NCBI RefSeq assembly: GCF_030227225.1
Contig: NZ_JASPHQ010000001.1
Location: 185,712-249,711, forward strand
DNA from: Corynebacterium rhinophilum
GTDB taxonomy: Bacteria > Actinomycetota > Actinomycetes > Mycobacteriales > Mycobacteriaceae
Length of the DNA: 64,000 nucleotides
Reading direction: 5' to 3'
The stretch's first letter is position 1; every line of letters starts with the position of its first letter. Both the position numbers and the translations under genes were made by a program. The notes beneath the pieces are model-generated. The model was not told where the DNA came from, did no database searches, and saw only the letters and a list, made by a program, of their open reading frames with translations. Of this stretch, positions 54,536-62,385 are shown one piece after another.

Positions 54536-55444
54536 CTATTTCTGCGTGACCTCTGGCAATTGTGAAGAGGTCGTGGGATAGGACGGCTGGGCGCCGGCGC
54601 TGGTGGCGGCGAAGGCGCCGACGCGGGCGGCGAAGGTGGCGGCATCGACAAGCGTGGCGCCTTCAAGGAGCTTGGTGCAAAAAGCACCGGCAAAGGCATC
54701 GCCGGCGCCGGTGGTATCGACTGCGGTGATCTGTGGGGTGGGGATGTCCGTGTTGGAATCGGGCGTTGCTACGTAGGCGCCTTCGGCCCCGAGGGTCAGC
54801 ACCACCGATTTAAAGCCGGCGGAGACAAGGCGGTGGGCGAGCTCGCGCGGGGTGCCGGTGGAAGAAAGGCCCAGTTGCTCAAGGATGAGGCCAGCCTCGT
54901 GCTCGTTGGCCATGAGGGGATCGGCCTGCAGGAGGGCGTCGCGGTCCACCTCGATGACCGGGGCGAGGTTGACGACCACGCGCCCTTGAGCGGCATCGAC
55001 GGCGGCTTTGAAACCGGACGCGGGGATTTCGCCCTGGAGCAAGACCACGTCCGCATCGGCGATGGTGGATTGGCGGGCGGTGACGAAGGGGGCATCGACA
55101 AGAGCGTTGGCGCCGGGGGAGATGACGATGGTGTTTTCCCCATCGGCGGAGACCGTGATGACCGCCAAGCCGGTAGTGGTATCGGACTGTTCCACCGCGC
55201 TGAGATCGATGCCGGAGCTGTGCATGTAGTGCATGGCGGGCTCGGCGTAGGGATCGGAACCGACCGCGCCGACGAAAGCTACATTGGCGCCCAATTGCGC
55301 AGCGGCGACCGCTTGGTTCGCGCCCTTGCCGCCAGCGAGGATCTCGCCGCCGGAGCCCAGCAGCGTTTCGCCGGGGTGCGGGTGGCGTTCGGCATGGACA
55401 ATAAGGTCAGCATTAATCGAGCCGACGACGGTGAGTTTGCTCAT
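54536..55444 (-). CDS. rbsK: ribokinase
   Basis: 302 residues, PfkB-family sugar kinase. N-terminal VVGSINADL, first signature GGEILAGGKGANQAVAAAQLG (about 33-53), and second signature DTTGAGDAFAGAFC with the catalytic Asp (about 248-252). Phosphorylates ribose to ribose-5-phosphate. Lies 11 bases after the LacI-family regulator on the same strand. No ribose transporter is nearby; ribose released by nucleoside phosphorolysis is one possible source. Confidence 0.88.
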   Translation of the reverse strand: MSKLTVVGSINADLIVHAERHPHPGETLLGSGGEILAGGKGANQAVAAAQLGANVAFVGAVGSDPYAEPAMHYMHSSGIDLSAVEQSDTTTGLAVITVSADGENTIVISPGANALVDAPFVTARQSTIADADVVLLQGEIPASGFKAAVDAAQGRVVVNLAPVIEVDRDALLQADPLMANEHEAGLILEQLGLSSTGTPRELAHRLVSAGFKSVVLTLGAEGAYVATPDSNTDIPTPQITAVDTTGAGDAFAGAFCTKLLEGATLVDAATFAARVGAFAATSAGAQPSYPTTSSQLPEVTQK

Positions 55445-55455
55445 TGGAAATCCTC

Positions 55456-56442
55456 CTATGAATCGGATTCTACGGTGAATGCAGTGGACATGCGGGGGAT
55501 ATATCGCGTATCGATTATCGATCCTTGAGGCGGGCGCTTATTTTTGATGGCCGCGATGAGTTCTGCGGTGGCTATCTTGCCCATGTGGTCGACGTTTTGG
55601 TCCACTACGGATATGGGCGCCGGCTGGAAGCGCAGGTAAATGAAGTCATCGAAACCGACGAGTGCGACTTCCTCTCCAATGGCCTTGCCGGAATTATGAC
55701 AGGCTTCTAATGCGCCTGCAGTCATCATCGAGTCAGCGGCAACGATGGCCGTGACCCCTGCATTAAGTAGTTCGATCGCGCCCTTATATCCCTCGCGGTG
55801 CCGGAAGCTGCCGTGGTGAATGTGGATATCAAGGTCGCGGGCTGCTTCTGCGAATACAGAGAGGCGCTGCCTGCCGGTAGAGGTTTCTTGGGGGCCGGAA
55901 AGATAGCCAATCGAGGTATGGCCTTTGTCCTTGAGCTGCGCAATTGCCTTATGCATTCCCGGACCAGGATCAGAAATCACGGCGGGAAATTCTCCCAGTG
56001 TTCGGTCAATCAATAGCAACGGCCGATGGGAATGGGCCTGGCGGATGGCGTCTTCTGTGCCATCGAAGGGAACAGTAATTATTCCATCAACCTGCCGCTG
56101 CGTGAGGGCATCGAGGGCGCGTTCCAAACGCGCAGGATCCTCGCCGCAGCTGGTAATCATGGTGGCGACACCGTGAGCATTAGCTTCTTGTTCAATTGCG
56201 GCGGCCATGGCGGCGAAATACGAGTTATCCAGGCTTGGTATGACGAGGCCGATGGCGTTGGACCGTGCGTTGCGCAGCGCGCGTGCCTGGGCATTTGGGC
56301 GGTAATTGAGCTGTTCGGCTGCTTGTTTTACGCGCCTGCGGGTGGCTGCGGAAATAGCTGGATTTCCTGCCAGCGCGCGCGAGGCGGTGGAAATGGACAC
56401 CCCAGCTGCGGCGGCTACGTGCTTGAGGGTGGTTGCGGCCAA
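55456..56442 (-). CDS. rbsR: LacI-family regulator (ribokinase operon)
   Basis: 328 residues from the TTG at 56442 (AGGAG six bases before it). N-terminal LacI helix-turn-helix TTLKHVAAAAGVSISTASRAL, hinge helix NAQARALRN, and a periplasmic-binding-protein-like effector domain (GLVIPSLDNSYFAAMAAAIEQEA, then VAADSMMTAGALEACHNSG). Followed directly by rbsK, so the effector is likely ribose or a related sugar. It probably autoregulates through the palindrome at 56478-56493. Confidence 0.87.
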   Translation of the reverse strand: MAATTLKHVAAAAGVSISTASRALAGNPAISAATRRRVKQAAEQLNYRPNAQARALRNARSNAIGLVIPSLDNSYFAAMAAAIEQEANAHGVATMITSCGEDPARLERALDALTQRQVDGIITVPFDGTEDAIRQAHSHRPLLLIDRTLGEFPAVISDPGPGMHKAIAQLKDKGHTSIGYLSGPQETSTGRQRLSVFAEAARDLDIHIHHGSFRHREGYKGAIELLNAGVTAIVAADSMMTAGALEACHNSGKAIGEEVALVGFDDFIYLRFQPAPISVVDQNVDHMGKIATAELIAAIKNKRPPQGSIIDTRYIPRMSTAFTVESDS

Positions 56443-56477
56443 TTCGGCTCCTAGGGTTAGAGCAGCTTCGATGGGTC

Positions 56478-56493
56478 GTGCAATCGATTGCAC
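56478..56493. promoter_or_regulatory. LacI-type operator
   Basis: GTGCAATCGATTGCAC, a perfect 16-bp palindrome with central CG as LacI-family sites have, 35 bases before the regulator start and between it and the divergent YdcF gene. Confidence 0.78.
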
Positions 56494-56556
56494 ACTTGTG
56501 TCTCAATCTACGGTTCAGTACCTGTGTCTGTCAAGGGTTCGCGCCGGTCTAAGCTA

Positions 56557-57018
56557 ATGTGCATGGAAGATTCCCCGCGCGATCCGCTCCTTGTTTTGGG
56601 CTCTCGTGTTACCCACGGTCATCCGGGCGCCATGCTGCGGTCTCGTTTGGATAAGACGCTTGAGCTCTATTCTGGGCAGACAGTTATCGTCTCTGGCTGC
56701 GGGGAAGCGGGCGCGATGGCTGAGTACCTCATCAAGCGAGGCGTTGATCCTGGGAATGTGCTTGTGGAACCGGCTGCTACCAGTACAAATGAAAATTTAG
56801 AAAACGCACATAGCCTTGCACCAGATGCCGTATTGCAGGTGGTCACCAACGATTTCCATGCCCTGCGCACCACATTGTGGGCCTGGCATTTGGGCATTGC
56901 GATTAATGTTCACCCCGCGCGCACGCCGTGGCTGTCGATGCCGCGCAATTACCTACGCGAGGTTGCGGCGACCCCGCATTCCGCAGCGCGAATCCTGTGG
57001 CGGCGACTGCGGAGGTAA
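56557..57018 (+). CDS. YdcF/DUF218-family protein
   Basis: 153 residues from the ATG at 56557 (a second ATG two codons on). Rossmann-like DUF218 domain: LLVLGSRVTHGHPGAML, TVIVSGCGEAGAMAEYL, EPAATSTNENLENA and VVTNDFHALRTT, all typical of the YdcF/SanA group. In most relatives a membrane helix precedes the domain; here none is seen, so the protein is probably cytoplasmic. Possibly regulated with rbsR through the shared operator. Substrate unknown. Confidence 0.78.
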   Translation: MCMEDSPRDPLLVLGSRVTHGHPGAMLRSRLDKTLELYSGQTVIVSGCGEAGAMAEYLIKRGVDPGNVLVEPAATSTNENLENAHSLAPDAVLQVVTNDFHALRTTLWAWHLGIAINVHPARTPWLSMPRNYLREVAATPHSAARILWRRLRR

Positions 57019-57024
57019 CCGAGG

Positions 57025-58305
57025 CTACACTGCCTTGAGCGCCTTGCTGATCCCGCTTTGCAAGGTAGGCCGCGATTGCTTCATGGGGTGCGCAATGGCG
57101 CGCAGCCCCATATACGCAATCTGATCGGCGGCGCGATTGAGCGGATCCCCGGCATGACCGAGCACACGGCGAATATCCACTTCGCAGGTGCCTTCTAGAT
57201 CGCCCCAGGCCTGTTGGAATCGGGAGCGCGCACTAGACGAGACACCGCGCCACCTGCGTCCCGGCCGTGCCGCCTTCGAGCCTTTCTTGTGCACAATGTG
57301 GTTGACAGCATCCAATGCCGCAACAGAATCGGATTCGATCACGGCCTTCGTCGCACCTACCTTGAGCAGGTACTTTAAGGCGAGCGTGAGCGCTTCTAAC
57401 TCCAGTTCATCCGTGCTAGCTTTCGTCTCGCGGGTGTGCAGGCGGTAGTCACCGTTTCCCGCCACGAAACACATCGACCCCTTGAATACGGTATCGGAGG
57501 AAGCATCGGTAGCGATGCGCACCACCGCGCCCGTCGGCCAGGATGTCGTATGCGAGAAATTCGGCCACCATTTCGCCTCTGGCGTTTCGACCTTGTTTGC
57601 TTCCTTCTTCTTCGGGGCCTCGCCCAGCTTGCGGGCCTTCCGCGCGGTCAAGCCAGCTTGTTTGCGGCGTGCGGAGCTCGCGCTTGCCGATGCCCGATTC
57701 TCCCCCGCAAAGCTCCCCGTCACCGTATAGCCGCGCTTCTCGAGTGCCGATCGCAGCGCATTTTGCCTGCGACCAGTGACAATCCAGGTACGTCCATCGA
57801 TTCCGCGCAGGGCGCGCTGTAGCTCGCTAACTGCAACTTTGACGATATCGCCCTTTTTGATCTGGCCTTTGCGTACAAAGCGTGCCTGCGGAGTGTTGAC
57901 CGCGATGACCCAGCCCTCGATGGTTCCGTCCTCCGCTGAGTCCCAGCGTTCGTCCCACAGGGCGATCGCCACATGGACCGGCGCAGACACCATGTCCTTG
58001 GTGATTTTGCGGGTGCCGTAGGTACGCGATTGCGTGCCGGTGAGTGCTGAGAGCTCGAGGGGTTCCATTGGTTCTAGTAAATCACGCCCCATTCCAGCGG
58101 TGAGCTGCACGCGCCTGATGTGGTCTCGATTCGTGACTGTTCGCGATAGTTTTAGGACTCGTTGCGGCCCCTCCCGCAACAGTGCAACAAAGAGCTGTCC
58201 ACTGGGCTGCTCAAAGGGCTCTTCAGGATGCCTTGCATAAGCTGCTTCAAGAAGCTCTGCAACCGGCTGCTCAAAGGCCTCTTCCGGAAGCGTGGCAACG
58301 GGCAC
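57025..58305 (-). CDS. RNase H-fold protein with extended N-terminus
   Basis: About 426 residues; the start is uncertain. The C-terminal about 160 residues form an RNase HI fold with all four expected acids: ATDASSD (about 265), ELEALTLAL (about 302), ESDSVAALDAV (about 323) and GDPLNRAADQIA (about 398). Family role: cleavage of RNA in RNA-DNA hybrids. Upstream is a region with YGTRKITKDMV and a Lys/Ala/Glu linker (about 205-245). The first about 65 residues include two copies of a 20-residue repeat (EAFEQPVAEL / EPFEQPSGQL) and may not be translated. Ends seven bases from the convergent YdcF gene. Confidence 0.65.
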   Translation of the reverse strand: MPVATLPEEAFEQPVAELLEAAYARHPEEPFEQPSGQLFVALLREGPQRVLKLSRTVTNRDHIRRVQLTAGMGRDLLEPMEPLELSALTGTQSRTYGTRKITKDMVSAPVHVAIALWDERWDSAEDGTIEGWVIAVNTPQARFVRKGQIKKGDIVKVAVSELQRALRGIDGRTWIVTGRRQNALRSALEKRGYTVTGSFAGENRASASASSARRKQAGLTARKARKLGEAPKKKEANKVETPEAKWWPNFSHTTSWPTGAVVRIATDASSDTVFKGSMCFVAGNGDYRLHTRETKASTDELELEALTLALKYLLKVGATKAVIESDSVAALDAVNHIVHKKGSKAARPGRRWRGVSSSARSRFQQAWGDLEGTCEVDIRRVLGHAGDPLNRAADQIAYMGLRAIAHPMKQSRPTLQSGISKALKAV

Positions 58306-58322
58306 TGAGAAAGCCGTTTCAG

Positions 58323-58416
58323 GATGCTCCGAAAGTGCAGGGTCTTATGCAATATTTGAAGAAGATTTGCGATATTTGAGGAGCGAGTTTGCTCAGTTAT
58401 TGCAGTGGAGGTTGAC
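58323..58416. repeat. dispersed repeat copy B
   Basis: Aligned with copy A over about 80 bases (GAAAGTGCAGGGTC, GCAATATTTGA-GAAGATTTGCGATATTTGAG, GTTTGCTCAGTTATTGCAGTGGAGG). Its outer ends are degraded (left GATGCTCC, right GGAGGTTGACC instead of the clean terminal repeats). Lies between the RNase H gene start and the next gene. Confidence 0.65.
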
Positions 58417-58601
58417 CATAGGAGGCTGACCTTCCAACCCTGACCAAAGCGACCGACTACCTATCCTTCGCAAAAGGTACTAGTCGCCCGTTCCGTGGGA
58501 TTAGACCCGTTCAATGCGGATGCCCAGCGGGGAGCTCAGAATATGACCATTTGGAGCATCACGCTCAGCAGTTTCTCTAGGAAGCAGCGAAGATAAAGAG
58601 C
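58417..58601 (+). other. intergenic stretch before the DUF559 gene
   Basis: 185 bases with no gene or clear motif. A weak AAAGAG site precedes the ATG at 58602. Confidence 0.3.
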
Positions 58602-59501
58602 ATGTTAAATCATGAGTTAATTAATCTTCGCTATGCAGGTTCAACTAGTCCTTACTATCCCGCGCTGTACACGGGCGAATTAAAGCGAGTCGCTCCATGG
58701 ATTGCAGTGAAAACAACGACGTGGGAAAGCTGGCCATGGCATAAGCAACAGCTTGCCCTTACTTTAGCGGCCGGCTTAAGTGCGCACCGCGCGTCATTGG
58801 TGGCTAAGTCAGCTGCGCGTATTTGGGGAATTTGGGTGATTCCCAGGAGAAAAGAGCTCGTTGAGCTCGCTTCACCTTCAGGAAGCATTCCACCGCACAC
58901 GCAGTGGCCGCGAAAGTATTACCGAATGTCACGTATAGGGGAGACATCGGTAGAAAGGTCCGGGGTTCGGGTGACTAATCCGGCACGAACGTGCTTGGAT
59001 ATCGCTAGGTTACATGGGTTTCCGGAGGGGCTTGTAGCGGTCGATTCCGCATTGCGTGCGGGCCTAGTTTCGATAGAAGATCTGAAGGAAACTCGGGCAG
59101 CAATGGCTCGGATGAAGGGGCCTATCCCCATGAGAATGGTGGTGGAGCATGCGTATGCCGGTTCTGAATCACCGTACGAGTCGCTGTTGCGGGCGTTGAT
59201 TATTGAAAGGATTCCCACGGCCACTGTGTACCCACAATTTCGTGTATTGGGAAAGTACCGGGCTGACTTATGTATCGATGGGTGGCTCATTATCGAGGTC
59301 GACGGGGATACCAAGTACGACGGTACTTATGGGAAAGCACCGGAAACAGTGGTCAAGGAACAGATGCGCAGGCAACGAGAAATCGAAAATCAGCAATTTA
59401 GCGTATTGAGATTCGGGCCAAAAGAGCTGGTCAATGAGCCGAATAGGGTAGTGGAGACAATAGTTGAATACCTGGGGCGAAAGGCGGGAAAAGTAGCGTA
59501 G
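58602..59501 (+). CDS. AbiEi-like/DUF559 nuclease-fold protein
   Basis: 299 residues. The C-terminal about 110 residues resemble the DUF559/Vsr restriction-endonuclease-like fold: SPYESLLRALIIE, VYPQFRVLGKYRADLCI, LIIEVDGDTKYDG, then KEQMRRQREIENQQFSVLRF, with the E-D-ExD arrangement of PD-(D/E)xK nucleases. The N-terminal part contains helices of the type found in actinobacterial AbiEi-like proteins (GVRVTNPARTCLDIARLHG). Common in actinobacteria with unknown target; a defence or DNA-processing role is inference. Codon usage is more A+T-rich than the surroundings and the gene lies next to repeat copy B, hinting at acquisition. Confidence 0.7.
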   Translation: MLNHELINLRYAGSTSPYYPALYTGELKRVAPWIAVKTTTWESWPWHKQQLALTLAAGLSAHRASLVAKSAARIWGIWVIPRRKELVELASPSGSIPPHTQWPRKYYRMSRIGETSVERSGVRVTNPARTCLDIARLHGFPEGLVAVDSALRAGLVSIEDLKETRAAMARMKGPIPMRMVVEHAYAGSESPYESLLRALIIERIPTATVYPQFRVLGKYRADLCIDGWLIIEVDGDTKYDGTYGKAPETVVKEQMRRQREIENQQFSVLRFGPKELVNEPNRVVETIVEYLGRKAGKVA

Positions 59502-59613
59502 ATCACCCCCGAAGCACCCCTAGCTATAGATGTTGTTGAACAACCTCCGCAATAACAATTATGATGATGCGAATCACATTTAAGAGAGACCGGCGTCACG
59601 AAAGGTGAAACTA

Positions 59614-60861
59614 GTGAGTGCTGAAAAACAAGTTTCCGCCTCGGCACAGGCGGATGCGCAGGCGGATGCGAAAACCCCGCCCAAGGGCATTGGCGCCATG
59701 GCGGGCGCCATGTTCCTCATGGCTACCTCGGCCATTGGCCCGGGCTTTTTGACCCAGACTTCGGTCTTTACCGTCCAGATGGGCGCTTCTTTTGCCTTCG
59801 CTATCGCGCTGTCCATCTTGGTGGACATTGCCATCCAGCTTAATGTGTGGCGCGTGCTCTGCGTGACGGGAATGCGCGCCAATACCTTGGGCAATACCGT
59901 CCTGCCCGGATTGGGCTGGGTGCTCGCAGGCTTCGTCTTTTTCGGCGGGGCGATTTTTAATATCGGGAATATCGCCGGCGCAGGCTTGGGCCTGAACGCG
60001 ATGCTGGGCATCGATGCCCGTATCGGTGGCGTCATTGCGGCGGCGATTGCGGTGTTCATCTTCCTCTCCCGCCGCGCTGGAATGGCGCTGGACCGCCTTG
60101 TGGCCGCCTTGGGCGCGGTAATGATCCTGCTTATGTTGTATGTGGCCATCGTCAGCCAGCCGCCGGTAGGGGAGGCGCTTAAGAATACCGTCGCGCCGGG
60201 TGAAATCGATTTCTTCGTCATCACCACCATCATCGGCGGCACCGTCGGCGGCTATATCACTTTTGCCGGCGCGCACCGGTTGATCGATGCGGGCTTATCC
60301 GGCGTTGAAAACGTCAAGAACATTACGCGGACTTCCGTCAGCGGCATCATCGTCACCGGTATTATGCGCATGCTGCTCTTCTTGGCGGTATTGGGCGTGG
60401 TAGCTACCGGCGTCACGCTAAAAGAAAATAATACTGCCGCCGATGCCTTCTACCACGCAGCTGGTGAATTCGGCCTCCGCGCATTCGGCATGGTGCTCTT
60501 TGCCGCAGGCCTTTCTTCCGTCATCGGTGCCGCTTATACCTCGGTATCCTTCGTGACCACCCAGGAAACTTCGTCCCGGACCCGCAATATCTTCACCGTC
60601 ATCTTCATTACGGTTTGTACGATCATTTTTGTACTAATCAACTCCGCGCCGCAAAAGCTCTTGATCTTCGCCGGTGCGATTAACGGGCTCATCCTTCCCA
60701 TCGGCTTCGCGCTGGTGATGTGGGTGGCCTGGCGCCGCAAGGACCTGCTGCAAGGTTATAAGTACCCAAAGTGGCTGCTTATCCTTGGCAGCCTGGTCTG
60801 GTTGCTCACCATCTTCATCGGTCTCCGAGCAGTCTCAGGAATCACGGCGATATGGGCATAA
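59614..60861 (+). CDS. NRAMP-family transporter lacking the metal-binding motif
   Basis: 415 residues from the GTG at 59614, about eleven hydrophobic helices. NRAMP fold is suggested by SAIGPGFLTQTS in the first helix, but the canonical DPGN metal motif is GPGF (42-45), and the usual MPH of helix 6 reads TFAGAH. Members of this clade (YcsG group) sit beside DUF1445 genes, as here, and are unlikely to be manganese transporters; a small organic substrate in 5-oxoproline-type metabolism is the suspected cargo. AAAGG site eight bases upstream. The stop overlaps the DUF1445 start by one base. Confidence 0.82.
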   Translation: MSAEKQVSASAQADAQADAKTPPKGIGAMAGAMFLMATSAIGPGFLTQTSVFTVQMGASFAFAIALSILVDIAIQLNVWRVLCVTGMRANTLGNTVLPGLGWVLAGFVFFGGAIFNIGNIAGAGLGLNAMLGIDARIGGVIAAAIAVFIFLSRRAGMALDRLVAALGAVMILLMLYVAIVSQPPVGEALKNTVAPGEIDFFVITTIIGGTVGGYITFAGAHRLIDAGLSGVENVKNITRTSVSGIIVTGIMRMLLFLAVLGVVATGVTLKENNTAADAFYHAAGEFGLRAFGMVLFAAGLSSVIGAAYTSVSFVTTQETSSRTRNIFTVIFITVCTIIFVLINSAPQKLLIFAGAINGLILPIGFALVMWVAWRRKDLLQGYKYPKWLLILGSLVWLLTIFIGLRAVSGITAIWA

Positions 60862-61631
60862 TGCATACGCCAGAAGAGGTGCGCGAGTTTGCGCGCACCC
60901 ACGAGATGACCACCACCGCCGGGCACGCGCGAGGCTACATGCAGGCCAACCTGCTCTCGCTGCCCAGCGCATACGCCTTCGACTTCCTGCTTTTCGCCCA
61001 GCGCAACCCCAAGCCGTGCCCCATCGTCGGCGTGCTTGAGGCAGGCCAGTACACCTCGGATCTGCTACCTGGCGGCGATATCCGCACCGATATCCCGGCC
61101 TATCGCATCTTTGAGCATGGTGAGCACACGGCCACGCTTGCCGATGCCACCTCCCATTACACCCCTGACATGGTCAGCTTCCTTATCGGCTGCTCGTTTA
61201 CCTTTGAAACAGCGCTGGTGGATGCGGGCATAGAGATCGCGCATATCAAACAGCAACGCAATGTGCCGATGTACCGGACGAATATTCCTACTACTCCTGC
61301 GGGCGTATTTTCCGGACCGATGGTGGTATCGATGCGCCCGATTCCGGCATCGCAGGTCTCCGATGCGGTGCGCATTACCTCCCGCTATCCATCCGTGCAT
61401 GGCGCGCCGGTGCACGTGGGGGACCCAGCGGCTATCGGCATTGCGGATTTAGCGCACCCAGACTTTGGTGATGCGGTGGATATTCCAGAAGGTTGCTTGC
61501 CCGTCTTTTGGGCGTGTGGGGTCACCCCGCAAGCCATCGTGATGGATTCAAAGCCGGAGCTGGCCATTTCCCATGCGCCGGGCAAGATGCTGGTGACCAA
61601 TGCCCGCGATGCGGAGTACCTCATCCCTTAG
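60861..61631 (+). CDS. DUF1445 (putative hydro-lyase / D-glutamate cyclase-like) protein
   Basis: 256 residues from the ATG at 60861 (TAATG overlap); an in-frame ATG at 60852 would also fit. DUF1445 pattern: GHARGYMQANLLSLPSAYAFDFLLF, CPIVGV, RIFEHGE, and C-terminal FWACGVTPQAIVMDSKPELAISHAPGKMLVTNA. DUF1445 proteins accompany 5-oxoprolinase and NRAMP-like genes and are related to D-glutamate cyclase. Coupled to the transporter upstream. Exact reaction not settled for this protein. Confidence 0.85.
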   Translation: MHTPEEVREFARTHEMTTTAGHARGYMQANLLSLPSAYAFDFLLFAQRNPKPCPIVGVLEAGQYTSDLLPGGDIRTDIPAYRIFEHGEHTATLADATSHYTPDMVSFLIGCSFTFETALVDAGIEIAHIKQQRNVPMYRTNIPTTPAGVFSGPMVVSMRPIPASQVSDAVRITSRYPSVHGAPVHVGDPAAIGIADLAHPDFGDAVDIPEGCLPVFWACGVTPQAIVMDSKPELAISHAPGKMLVTNARDAEYLIP

Positions 61632-61651
61632 GCATTGTCCCCGCTACTTTC

Positions 61652-62269
61652 TTAGTCCGTGAAGGACAAGATGGTATCGCAGGTTTCTAAGAGGCTATCG
61701 CGCAAGCGCGTGGTGGCCTCTTCGCGTTTTCCCTCCGCGATGAGCGTGGCCACATCAACGTTGCCTTGAATGTGCTCGGCGTGCAGCTGTGGGTAGCGGG
61801 GGATGACCAATAAGAAGGTAAGCCGCATGCGCGCGAGCAGGTTGCTCATCTGCTCATCCAAGGTGGGAGAATCAAGTCCTGCTACCAGTGTTTGGTGGAA
61901 GAGCTGGTTAATGGAGGAGACTTCCTGGTGTTTATCGCGCCTTGCGCATTCGAAGGCGGAGGATGCGAGGGAGATGAGCGAGGGGGCATCGGCAAATGCG
62001 CCCCACCGTACGGCGGCCGGCTCGATGGCGGCGCGGGCGGCGAATAAATCGCGGATATAGGCGGCATCCGGGGTGGCGATGAAGACGCCGCGGTGGGGGA
62101 TGCGTTCAACCAGGCGCTCGGCTGCGAGCGTGGTGAAGGCCTCGCGGAGGGTATTGCGGGAGCAACCGAATTGCTCGGCCACCTTTACCTCGCTGAGTTG
62201 CTCGCCGGGCTGAAAATTGCCGGCCGACATCTCTTGGCGCAAAGCGGTGGCGACGGACTGGGAAAGCAT
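61652..62269 (-). CDS. GntR-family regulator with FCD domain
   Basis: 205 residues from the ATG at 62269 (AAGGTGAGGGG site); a longer frame to 62302 starts at TTG. N-terminal winged helix (SVATALRQEMSAGNFQPGEQLSEVKVAEQFGCSRNTLREAFTTL region, about 6-65) and a helical FCD ligand domain. Convergent with the DUF1445 gene and likely regulates the NRAMP-DUF1445 pair or the carboxylase at the window end. The ribosome-binding site lies in a CCTCACC/GGTGAGG hairpin. Confidence 0.86.
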   Translation of the reverse strand: MLSQSVATALRQEMSAGNFQPGEQLSEVKVAEQFGCSRNTLREAFTTLAAERLVERIPHRGVFIATPDAAYIRDLFAARAAIEPAAVRWGAFADAPSLISLASSAFECARRDKHQEVSSINQLFHQTLVAGLDSPTLDEQMSNLLARMRLTFLLVIPRYPQLHAEHIQGNVDVATLIAEGKREEATTRLRDSLLETCDTILSFTD

Positions 62270-62272
62270 GCC

Positions 62273-62296
62273 CCTCACCTTACTGAATGGGTGAGG
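62273..62296 (-). promoter_or_regulatory. hairpin hiding the FCD-regulator ribosome-binding site
   Basis: CCTCACC / GGTGAGG (7 bp) with a 10-base loop; the - strand arm GGTGAGG is the Shine-Dalgarno of the regulator. Confidence 0.5.
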
Positions 62297-62323
62297 CGTC
62301 AACGGTCATTCCGTATGACTTAA

Positions 62324-62369
62324 AGATCTAAAAGTTCTAAAGAGGCGGCGAAGTTCTAAAAGATCTAAA
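62324..62369. repeat. symmetric array of 9-bp repeats
   Basis: Two 9-mers, X = AGATCTAAA and Y = AGTTCTAAA, in the order X-Y-(10 bases)-Y-X, all in the same orientation. Located between the FCD regulator and the decayed ATPase gene. Candidate operator or protein-binding array. Confidence 0.7.
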
Positions 62370-62385
62370 TGGAAGGTCTGGCATA

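Noticed and set aside
59614..60861. Manganese transporter MntH
   Set aside because: DPGN and MPH metal motifs are missing and the gene is coupled to DUF1445.
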